Origin: 2-01-FULL-39-28 sp964436165
Lineage (GTDB): Bacteria > Patescibacteriota > Minisyncoccia > 2-02-FULL-40-12 > GWA2-44-9
Direction of reading: 5' to 3'
Length of the DNA stretch: 21,935 nt
NCBI GenBank assembly: GCA_964436165.1
Contig: CAYTBY010000019.1
Span: forward strand, 1-21,935
This document shows, piece by piece, positions 13,909 to 19,777 of the stretch. How positions within the stretch are numbered: the first letter of the stretch is position 1; each line of letters opens with the position of its first letter. A program made the position numbers and the translations under genes. Below the pieces are notes generated by a model. It did no database searches and had not been told where the DNA came from. It saw only the letters and a program-made list of their open reading frames with translations.

Positions 13909-14753
13909 TGAATAAAAAATTAATTGTAGCAAATTGGAAAAATCATCCTGATACCCTCGCCGAAGCCGAGGGAATTTTGGAATTTACCGATAATTATCTC
14001 GGATCGTTGGACGATCGGGAATTTAGCTCCCCGACGCTTCGGTCGGGGTCCCGACTTCTTAACGTCGGGATAGTTTTTTGCCCGCCCTTTATTTTTATCG
14101 AGGAAGTCGCCAAAATTCTAAAAATGTCTCATTTTGAACACCAAGCCTTCTTGGGTGCTCAGGATATTGCAATCGAGGATGAGGGAGCATTAACTGGCGA
14201 AATATCTGGCCCGATGCTTGAAAAACTGGGCGTCCGATATGTAATTATCGGCCACTCCGAGCGTCGCTGGAAGTTAGGCGAATCTGATGAGGTGGTAAAT
14301 AAAAAATTAAAAGCCGCCCTCAAAAATGAGCTGATACCGATTGTCTGTATCGGAGAAAAATCTCGCGATGATAATTTTTCCGCCGGAGGCGGACCAGCCT
14401 CAGGCTGGAAAAAGTTTTTAGAAGAACAGGTTCTGTCTACATTTGCAGGTTTATCCGCCGATGAGGTCGGCAAGTGTATCATTGCCTACGAACCTGTTTG
14501 GGCCATCTCAACTAACCCCAACGCCCGTCCCGACACCCCCTCTTCCGCCCTCGAATCCATACATATAATCAGAGACTTTCTTATTGAAAATTTTAAATTA
14601 AAAATTGAAAATTCACCGAAGGTGTTGTATGGCGGCTCCGTTAATTCTAAAAACGCCGCCGATTTTCTCAAAGAAAAAGAAATAAACGGAGTCTTAATCG
14701 GCGGAGCCAGCGTCAACAAAGAAGAATTTGTTAAGATACTCGGATGCATATAA
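13908..14753 (+). CDS. tpiA: Triosephosphate isomerase
   Basis: TIM interconverts dihydroxyacetone phosphate and glyceraldehyde-3-phosphate. Catalytic residues are present: Lys11 in ANWKNH, His116 in IIGHSERR and Glu195 in AYEPVWAIST; the phosphate loop YGGSVN follows. The protein is 281 residues against about 250 for the family. The surplus lies in three repeat-derived stretches: SPTLRSGSRLLNVG (14029-14070), SAGGGPASGW (14380-14408) and ENFKLKIENS (14583-14614). Between conserved strands they should fall in surface loops, though the first is near the N-terminal third. Start ATG overlaps the galT stop; the TAA overlaps the pgk ATG by one base. Confidence 0.95.
   Translation: MNKKLIVANWKNHPDTLAEAEGILEFTDNYLGSLDDREFSSPTLRSGSRLLNVGIVFCPPFIFIEEVAKILKMSHFEHQAFLGAQDIAIEDEGALTGEISGPMLEKLGVRYVIIGHSERRWKLGESDEVVNKKLKAALKNELIPIVCIGEKSRDDNFSAGGGPASGWKKFLEEQVLSTFAGLSADEVGKCIIAYEPVWAISTNPNARPDTPSSALESIHIIRDFLIENFKLKIENSPKVLYGGSVNSKNAADFLKEKEINGVLIGGASVNKEEFVKILGCI
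14029..14070. repeat. GC-rich palindromic element inside tpiA, shared with topA
   Basis: Two hairpins: CCCCGAC-GCTTCG-GTCGGGG (14029-14048) and TCCCGAC-TTCTTAAC-GTCGGGA (14049-14070). Total length is 42 bases, a multiple of three, so the frame is kept. The first hairpin differs at one base from the one at 8619-8636. Confidence 0.85.
14380..14408. repeat. Double palindrome inside tpiA
   Basis: CCGCC-GGA-GGCGG (14380-14392) followed after one base by CCAGCC-TCA-GGCTGG (14394-14408). It is read in frame as SAGGGPASGW. Confidence 0.75.
14583..14614 (-). repeat. Fragment of an F2 arm inside tpiA
   Basis: The reverse complement contains AATTTTTAATTTAAAATTTT, identical over 20 bases to the left arm of F2 copy c (17418-17437). 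In tpiA it is read in frame as part of ENFKLKIENS, in the variable segment before YGGSVN. Confidence 0.7.
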
Positions 14754-15847
14754 TGCCTGGCATAAATCAGCTCAATGGTAAAAAAGTGCTTTTGCGCTGC
14801 GATTTTGATTTACCCGTCCGTAGCTTTAGCGAAGGCGGGCGTGCCCCAGAGATTATTGAATCTTTTCGTGTAACAAAACAAAAGCCCGTTATAGATTTTT
14901 TATTAAGGCAATCATCTGTGGTGATAGTCGCTCATATTAAGGTCGTCGAGTCATTTAAAGAGATTTTATCTGAACTCGAAGAAATTTTGGGTTATAAGAT
15001 AGAGTTTATTAATAATCTAGGCGAACTTAAAGAAAAATCTTTAAACTTAAAACAGGGCCAGCTGTACCTGTTAGAAAACACGAGAAGCTGGCCGGGCGAA
15101 GAAAAAAACGACGATATTTTCTCCCGAAGCCTTGCTTCGGGGTTTGATCTTTATATAAACAACGCTTTTGCTGTGTGCCATCGCAAGCACGCCTCTGTTC
15201 ATGCCATTACTAAATTTCTGCCCTCATATTCTGGCTTCTTGGTTGAAGAAGAAACTTCCCAGCTTGATAAATTAATAAATCTTCCCAAAGACGGCAAGAT
15301 ATTTATTATGGGTGGAGCGAAGGCCAAAACAAAGATTCCAGTCATTAAGAATTTTATTGATAAGGCGGAAAGTATTCTTATCGGCGGGGTGATCGCCAAC
15401 GATATTTTAAAAGCTCGGGGGGTAGACATTGGTCTTTCGATCGCCGATGAGAATATCGCCGAATTATTGGAAGGATTGGATATCGGCGACCGGCGCCTTG
15501 TCATGCCGGTAGATTATAATATATTTGAAAAGAAGATATTTGATATCGGTCCCAAAACTTTGGATGAGTATATCAGTACTATTGAAGGAGCCAAGATCGT
15601 GATTTGGAACGGGCCGATGGGGGTTTTTGAAGATGAGAGGTTTTCTGCTGGTACGGATGCTATAGCCGAAGCGGTTGCTAATTCGGGAGCTTTAAAATAT
15701 ATTGGCGGAGGAGATACGATCGCAGCGGTCAACAAACTGGGCCTGCTTGATAAGTTCGATTTTGTCTCGACCGGTGGGGGAGCGATGCTTGAGTTTCTGG
15801 CCGGAAATAAACTGCCCGGATTGGAAGCGCTGGGATACTATGAGTAA
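14753..15847 (+). CDS. pgk: Phosphoglycerate kinase, divergent short form
   Basis: PGK transfers phosphate between 1,3-bisphosphoglycerate and ADP. Recognisable are KVLLRCDFDLPV near the N-terminus, LLENTRSWPGEEKND, YINNAFAVCHRKHAS, FIMGGAKAKTKIPVI, WNGPMGVFE and GGGDTIAAVNKLG with DFVSTGGGAMLEFLAG. At 364 residues it is shorter than the usual 390-410. The substrate loop SHLGRP is not seen: the corresponding stretch reads VIVAHIKVVESFKEIL, so the usual Gly-Arg-Pro is missing. SFSEGGRAPE near residue 26 and SRSLASGF come from palindromic inserts. I start at the ATG overlapping the tpiA TAA; an in-frame ATG nine bases earlier is less likely. Confidence 0.92.
   Translation: MPGINQLNGKKVLLRCDFDLPVRSFSEGGRAPEIIESFRVTKQKPVIDFLLRQSSVVIVAHIKVVESFKEILSELEEILGYKIEFINNLGELKEKSLNLKQGQLYLLENTRSWPGEEKNDDIFSRSLASGFDLYINNAFAVCHRKHASVHAITKFLPSYSGFLVEEETSQLDKLINLPKDGKIFIMGGAKAKTKIPVIKNFIDKAESILIGGVIANDILKARGVDIGLSIADENIAELLEGLDIGDRRLVMPVDYNIFEKKIFDIGPKTLDEYISTIEGAKIVIWNGPMGVFEDERFSAGTDAIAEAVANSGALKYIGGGDTIAAVNKLGLLDKFDFVSTGGGAMLEFLAGNKLPGLEALGYYE
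14818..14838. repeat. GC-rich repeat-like insert near the start of pgk
   Basis: The stretch CCGTAGCTTTAGCGAAGGCG plus G, only partly self-complementary (AGC-TTTA-GC centre, CCG/CGG ends). It replaces the short loop expected after DFNVPV and encodes RSFSEGG. I recall this motif as a common repeat in candidate phyla genomes. Confidence 0.5.
15123..15141. repeat. Palindrome inside pgk
   Basis: CCCGAAGC-CTT-GCTTCGGG, perfect 8-bp arms, read in frame as SRSLASGF. It lies between the conserved PGEEKND and the NNAF motif. Confidence 0.7.
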
Positions 15848-15996
15848 ATTAACCTAATTAACCTAATTTCTAATTAACCTAATCAAATCCTAATGACCCA
15901 ATGACTAATGACTAAATCCCCATTTAGACATTAGAAGTTAAAACATTAGACATTGATTAGAATAATTAGGTCAATTAGAGCAATTAGAATAATTTC
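15848..15996 (+). repeat. F1 intergenic palindrome, copy C (no gene)
   Basis: CTAATTnnn units (ACCTAATTAACCTAATTTC) lead to AATGACCCAATGACTAATGA, then a short centre and ACATTGATTAGAATAATTAG with further AATTAGnnn units. It occupies the full gap between pgk and the DHH gene, starting right after the pgk stop and ending at the TTG start of the next gene. Confidence 0.88.
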
Positions 15997-16842
15997 TTGA
16001 AAGATATCGTTATCATTTATCACGCCGATTGCCCCGATGGTTTTAGCGGGGCTTGGGCAGCTTGGAAGAAATTCGGCGACAAAGCCGATTATATTCCGGC
16101 TGGTTATGGTGAGCCGGTTCTGAAGGGTCTCGAAAATAAGGAAATATACTTTATTGATTTTATGTACGATCAATATGACGAAAAGGGCCTTCGGGACCTT
16201 ATCCGGCGGAATAAAAGAGTTACGGCCATAGACCACCATGTTTCCAAAGAAAAGTTAGTTAAATTGACTCAGGATTATTCTTATGCCGTTGACCACTCCG
16301 GTGCGGTCCTGGCCTGGCAGTATTTCCACAAAGACAAGCTGGTGCCGTCGTTGCTTAAATATGTAGAAGGCGGGGACTTATGGAAATTTGATCTCCCCGA
16401 CGCTACAGCCGTTGTTACGTATATTGACTCTCTTAATTACGACTTTGCCGTTTGGGATAAATTAGTTAGAGATGTTGAAGACAGCAAAAAACGTAAAAAA
16501 TTTATAGAAAAAGGGGAGTTTATGGTAAGTTATAAGGAAGAAATGGTGAAAAAGATTATCGAGGAGAACGCAAAAATAGTGGAATTTGAAGGACACCAAG
16601 TATACGCCGTTAATGCGCCTCACGAGTTTGCCAGTGAGATAGGTCATATTTTGTATAATAAAAAGCCACATTTTGCTCTCACCTGGACTGAAGATAAGCT
16701 TGGCGTTCATGTTTCATTGCGTTCAGACGGTTTGGTTGATGTTTCCAAAATCGCCGAAAAATATGGCGGCGGGGGACACAAAACATCAGCCGGATTCACT
16801 CTGCCGTCAGTCACTTCTTTTCCCTGGCGAGAAAAGAAGTAA
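15997..16842 (+). CDS. DHH-family phosphoesterase
   Basis: A 281-residue DHH/DHHA1 protein. The N-terminal DHH domain has YHADCPDGFSGAW (8-20), a metal aspartate in YFIDF (Asp54) and the signature IDHHVS with Asp79-His80-His81. The C-terminal DHHA1 domain ends with GGGGHKTSAGF, which binds substrate. Relatives include oligoribonuclease/pAp phosphatase NrnA and other nucleotide phosphoesterases; which one applies is not clear. The start is a TTG directly at the end of F1 copy C; no better ATG is in frame, so the element may have replaced the original 5' end. An F2 repeat follows. Confidence 0.88.
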   Translation: MKDIVIIYHADCPDGFSGAWAAWKKFGDKADYIPAGYGEPVLKGLENKEIYFIDFMYDQYDEKGLRDLIRRNKRVTAIDHHVSKEKLVKLTQDYSYAVDHSGAVLAWQYFHKDKLVPSLLKYVEGGDLWKFDLPDATAVVTYIDSLNYDFAVWDKLVRDVEDSKKRKKFIEKGEFMVSYKEEMVKKIIEENAKIVEFEGHQVYAVNAPHEFASEIGHILYNKKPHFALTWTEDKLGVHVSLRSDGLVDVSKIAEKYGGGGHKTSAGFTLPSVTSFPWREKK

Positions 16843-16945
16843 ATTTCCAATTTTTAATTTAAAATTTATAATCAATTCTCAATGACTAATTTCAAAATTA
16901 AAAATTTAATAAAAATTAAAAATTCTAAATTAAAAATTTAAATTT
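16843..16945 (+). repeat. F2 intergenic palindrome, copy b (no gene)
   Basis: The left arm begins CCAATTTTTAATTTAAAATT and runs to TCAATTCTCAATGAC. The right arm begins AAATTAAAAATTTAATAAAA. When the right arm is reverse-complemented, 44-base arms align without gaps with about three quarters identity. Compared with copy c it lacks the gene but keeps CAATG at the inner end of the left arm. Confidence 0.85.
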
Positions 16946-17407
16946 ATGTTTCATAAATTTACAATTCATACCGACGGTGGTTCCCGCGGCAATCCCGGCC
17001 CCGCCGCAATCGGCGTTGTTATCGAAAACTTACATGGGCATCTTGTAAAACAAGATGCCCATGTAAAGAGAGAGTACGGCGAATATATCGGTGTTACCAC
17101 CAACAATGTGGCCGAATATCAGGCCGTTATTTTCGCGCTTAAAAAGCTCAAGCAGTTAATCGGCTCGGAGAAAGCCGAGAAAGCCCACCTCGTCTTCTAT
17201 ATGGACAGTGAACTGCTTGTAAAACAATTGAATCACGAGTACAAGGTCAAAGAGGAGAACATCCAGAAACTTTTCCTCGAAGTCCACAATCTTCGCCTCG
17301 ATTTCGGCAAAGTCGAGTTCAAACACGTTCTGCGGGGCAAAAACACCGAAGCGGACAGGTTGGTGAATGAGGCGCTGGACCGCGAGGCCAACAGATTGGA
17401 CCTCTAA
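16946..17407 (+). CDS. rnhA: Ribonuclease HI family protein
   Basis: A 153-residue RNase H-fold nuclease that cleaves RNA in RNA-DNA hybrids. Catalytic carboxylates are visible: Asp10 in IHTDGGSRGNPG, Glu57 in NNVAEYQAV, Asp87 in YMDSELLVKQL and Asp137 in NTEADRLVNEA. It resembles the short RNase HI forms without the basic handle. Residues 30-40 (HGHLVKQDAHV) are encoded by a 37-bp perfect palindrome and correspond to the turn between the first two strands, where extra residues should be tolerated. It begins just after F2 copy b and ends just before F2 copy c. Confidence 0.92.
   Translation: MFHKFTIHTDGGSRGNPGPAAIGVVIENLHGHLVKQDAHVKREYGEYIGVTTNNVAEYQAVIFALKKLKQLIGSEKAEKAHLVFYMDSELLVKQLNHEYKVKEENIQKLFLEVHNLRLDFGKVEFKHVLRGKNTEADRLVNEALDREANRLDL
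17030..17066. repeat. Perfect 37-bp palindrome inside rnhA
   Basis: Seventeen-base arms (TTACATGGGCATCTTGT and its exact complement) around AAA. It keeps the reading frame. Confidence 0.85.
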
Positions 17408-17883
17408 ACAAATTTTTAATTTTTAATTTAAAATTTTACAATCAATTTTCAATGGATAAATTAGATAATAAATACAATTTAGAAGAAAGAACAGCTAAAT
17501 TTGGGGAGCAGATAATCGGATTTTGTCGTAATGCTAAAAGAGATCCAATAGTTTTGCCACTTTTAAGTCAACTGGTAAGATCAGGAACTAGCATAGGTGC
17601 CAACTATATGGAAGCTAATGGAGCAAGTTCTAAGAAAGACTTTTCAAATAAAATTTACATATGCAAGAAAGAAGCACAGGAGACGAAACACTGGTTACGT
17701 ATGTTGGCAGGCTATTATCCAGATGATAAGGAAAAGCTTGGTAAGTATTGGCAGGAAGCACAAGAGTTTACTCTAATTTTTCACAAGATAGTAAGTACAA
17801 TAAAGAACGGTAATTTAAAAAATGGAAATTAAAAATTCAATAAAAATTCTAAATTCTAAATTAAAAATTAAATTAGTAAATTT
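17408..17883 (+). mobile_element. F2 element, copy c, carrying a four-helix-bundle gene
   Basis: The left arm (17408-17454) and right arm (about 17822-17876) match copies a and b closely: the right arm differs from copy b at only about four of 49 positions. Where copies a and b have a short centre, this copy holds a 381-bp gene. The start codon is the ATG at the inner end of the left arm. It fills the whole gap between rnhA and the next gene. I interpret it as the complete form of the element. No target duplication can be defined. Confidence 0.7.
17452..17832 (+). CDS. Four-helix-bundle protein (S23/bAvd family), inside F2 element
   Basis: A 126-residue all-helical protein of the family found in 23S rRNA intervening sequences and related to the Avd protein of diversity-generating retroelements. 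Signature stretches are LEERTAKFGEQIIGFCR, LLSQLVRSGTSIGANYMEA, ICKKEAQETKHWLRML and FTLIFHKIVSTI. Family members are known or predicted to bind nucleic acid as pentamers; the role of the free-standing forms is unknown. Start and end lie at the inner ends of the two arms of an F2 palindrome: the ATG is in CAATTTTCAATGG and the stop comes just before the right arm. No recognisable ribosome-binding site other than the AT-rich arm. Confidence 0.9.
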   Translation: MDKLDNKYNLEERTAKFGEQIIGFCRNAKRDPIVLPLLSQLVRSGTSIGANYMEANGASSKKDFSNKIYICKKEAQETKHWLRMLAGYYPDDKEKLGKYWQEAQEFTLIFHKIVSTIKNGNLKNGN

Positions 17884-18483
17884 ATGAAAAAACTTCTTAT
17901 TGTTACAATTATTGTAGTCGTCGTCAGTGCCGGTTTATACTTTAGTTTCAAGAACAAGGATAAGATTACCGATATAGCATCCGACTTGGAACCAGCCGAT
18001 TCTTCGGCCGAGAATGAATTAGCTCCTATCGAACCCGATCCGATTTTCGCCGAGCCGGTTACTTACAGCTCTCTTAATCAGAGCTACGCCCATGCTAACT
18101 TTTATTTCAAATATTCCAGTGGCTTTAAAGTTTTATCAAATCCTGTCGGAGGGGGACCTGCCCCGAGCGAAGTCGAGGGGGAGATGATTACCATCGAAAA
18201 CGAAAAGGGTAGCGGCTTCCAAATATTTATCATGGCCTGGGATGAACCCGGCCCCATCACTCCCGAACGTATCTGGGAAGATATGCCTGATATGGAAATA
18301 ACCGATCCCAAGAACGCCGACCTCGATGGCGCCAAAACCCTTGTTTTTAACGGCTACGACGGCGACTTTGGCGAAACCTTCGAAGCCTGGGTCGTCCGCC
18401 AGGGCAAACTTTACCAGATTTCCGGACCAAAAACGGCTCAACAACTTATAATAGAAACGCTGGAAACGTGGGAGTGGAAGTAG
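17884..18483 (+). CDS. Membrane-anchored hypothetical protein
   Basis: A 199-residue protein with an N-terminal basic-hydrophobic segment (MKKLLIVTIIVVVVSAGLYF), either an uncleaved anchor or a signal peptide, followed by an acidic, Pro-rich linker (about 35-60). The remaining domain contains YAHANFYFKYSSGFKVL and EAWVVRQGKLYQISGP, giving the impression of a small beta-rich extracytoplasmic domain similar to proteins annotated PsbP-like or of unknown function. GGGPAPSEVEG is encoded by a GC-rich repeat. It follows directly after F2 copy c. Function unknown. Confidence 0.75.
   Translation: MKKLLIVTIIVVVVSAGLYFSFKNKDKITDIASDLEPADSSAENELAPIEPDPIFAEPVTYSSLNQSYAHANFYFKYSSGFKVLSNPVGGGPAPSEVEGEMITIENEKGSGFQIFIMAWDEPGPITPERIWEDMPDMEITDPKNADLDGAKTLVFNGYDGDFGETFEAWVVRQGKLYQISGPKTAQQLIIETLETWEWK
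18161..18180. repeat. GC-rich repeat inside the hypothetical gene
   Basis: CCCCGAGCGAAGTCGAGGGG, an imperfect palindrome (CCCC/GGGG ends, partial inner pairing), read in frame as PSEVEG. Related in type to the repeat after parB. Confidence 0.5.
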
Positions 18484-18637
18484 TGTCTAGTTTATTGATA
18501 TAATTATGTGAAGATTAACCTGTGGGGATGCTCGTTTTATGCCGATGTATGCACGTCGTCACGGCAACGAGAATCTTGGGAAGTGCTCTCCCTCACCCCC
18601 ACCGAATAACCTTGTCGAAATAAAATATACCATAATA

Positions 18638-19165
18638 GTGAAAGAAAATAAAACCATTGTTTTTGTAGACGGTTCTAACACTTATCATGCCCAGAAAAAA
18701 CTAGGTTGGATTATGGATTGGAATAAAATTAAAGAATTGATTGGCAAGAATCATGAAGTTCTGGAATGGCGGTATTACACAGGCGTCAAAGACGATGATC
18801 ATCCAATGCATGGTTTTTTAAAATATTTAGGTTACGTCGGGATCAAGGTTTTTACCAAACCCTTAAAGAAAATCAAAATATCCGTGGCAGATATTAAAAG
18901 CGGAATCGAGGAAGAAAAATGGATTTTTAAGGCTAATTTTGATGTAGAAATTACAGCCGATATTTTGTCCTCATTAGACAATATTGACAAGGTTATCCTG
19001 TTTACCGGAGATAGCGATTTTGTTTATTTGGCAAATCAGATCAAGGCAGGAGGTAAAAACGTGGAATTCTATTCATCCAAGAAGACCATTGCCTGGGAGA
19101 TAAGAAAAAAAACCGGAGCAAAGATAAGCTATTTTGAGGATTTGAATGATATTATTAAGTTCTAG
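18638..19165 (+). CDS. NYN-domain (PIN-like) nuclease family protein
   Basis: A 175-residue protein of the NYN/LabA (DUF88) family, PIN-like metal-dependent RNases. The acidic site is visible: Asp11 in IVFVDGSNTYH, Asp103 and Asp108 in FDVEITADIL, and Asp125 and Asp127 in LFTGDSDFVYL, with GGKNVEFYSS after. I chose the GTG at 18638, which starts just ahead of the first strand; a longer frame from 18539 adds 33 residues of low-complexity, non-family sequence. An AT-rich box CATAAT lies right before the GTG. Substrate and pathway are unknown. A hairpin follows the stop. Confidence 0.87.
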   Translation: MKENKTIVFVDGSNTYHAQKKLGWIMDWNKIKELIGKNHEVLEWRYYTGVKDDDHPMHGFLKYLGYVGIKVFTKPLKKIKISVADIKSGIEEEKWIFKANFDVEITADILSSLDNIDKVILFTGDSDFVYLANQIKAGGKNVEFYSSKKTIAWEIRKKTGAKISYFEDLNDIIKF

Positions 19166-19171
19166 TAAAAG

Positions 19172-19195
19172 CCAAGACCTCTTGCGAGGTCTTGG
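19172..19195 (+). terminator. Hairpin after the NYN gene, probable terminator
   Basis: Perfect stem CCAAGACCTC/GAGGTCTTGG with loop TTGC, seven bases after the stop. Only TT follows, so termination would depend on the strong stem; it may instead be one more palindrome. Confidence 0.5.
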
Positions 19196-19280
19196 TTCGG
19201 TAAACTATATTAAGTATATCGAGGTACATTATGAATGTCAAGCAATTATCAACAACCGATTTTTACGAAGTAAAAATAAA

Positions 19281-19769
19281 TTAACCTAATTTCTAATTAT
19301 TCTAATTAACCTAATCAAACCCCAATGACTAATGAGAAAAACTCAAAGTATGACCTAGAAGAAAGAACAGCCAAATTTGGTGAAAATATCATAAATTTTG
19401 CAAAAAAGATTCCTATAAACCCAGTTACTCAACGTTTGATTCCTCAAATTGTTGCTTCAGGAACTTCTATAGGTTCAAACTATTGTGAAGCCGATGATGC
19501 GGAATCGGGTAAAGATTTTAAGCATAAACTCGGTATATGTAAAAAAGAAGCCAGAGAAACCAAACATTGGCTAAGGATGATTGCTACCGCAACCCCGGAG
19601 TTAAAAGACGAAGCGCGTATTTTGTGGCAAGAAGCAAAAGAGTTACACTTAATATTTAATGCCATTTCAAGAAAAATTGGACAAAAGTAATTTTTTAGAC
19701 ATTTAATTATTAGAAATTAGGATTTGATTAGAATAATTAGAACAATTAGGTCAATTAGAATAATTTCCA
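19281..19769 (+). mobile_element. F1 element, copy D, carrying a four-helix-bundle gene
   Basis: The left arm (19281-19330) has CTAATTnnn units ending in CCCCAATGACTAATGAG. The right arm (19691-19769) has ATTAGAAATTAGGATTTG, then GATTAGAATAATTAGAAC and further units, and ends like copy C (CAATTAGAATAATTTC). Between them is a 366-bp gene where copies A-C have only a few dozen bases. The gene's ATG is the ATG of the arm sequence AATGACTAATGA conserved in copies A and C. I interpret it as the complete F1 element. Confidence 0.72.
19325..19690 (+). CDS. Four-helix-bundle protein (S23/bAvd family), inside F1 element
   Basis: A 121-residue paralogue of the protein at 17452-17832. Shared blocks include LEERTAKFGE, SGTSIG-NY-EA, ICKKEA-ETKHWLRM and WQEAKELHLIFNAI. 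Differences are spread over the length (roughly half identical), so the two copies are not a recent duplication. The first residues MTNEK are translated from the repeat itself. The ORF ends (AQ-type tail GQK) directly before the right arm. Known relatives sit in the loop of 23S rRNA intervening-sequence hairpins; here the gene sits in the loop of an intergenic palindrome. It is likely translated poorly, as no Shine-Dalgarno site is visible. Confidence 0.9.
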   Translation: MTNEKNSKYDLEERTAKFGENIINFAKKIPINPVTQRLIPQIVASGTSIGSNYCEADDAESGKDFKHKLGICKKEARETKHWLRMIATATPELKDEARILWQEAKELHLIFNAISRKIGQK

Positions 19770-19777
19770 AACCTCTC

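Noticed and set aside
18539..18637. 33-residue N-terminal extension of the NYN protein
   Set aside because: The sequence is Pro-rich and unlike the family, which begins directly at the first beta strand; the GTG at 18638 fits.
10841..19769. CRISPR array
   Set aside because: The repeated units are 7-11 bp, contiguous and arranged as inverted arms; there are no spacers of uniform length and no cas genes.
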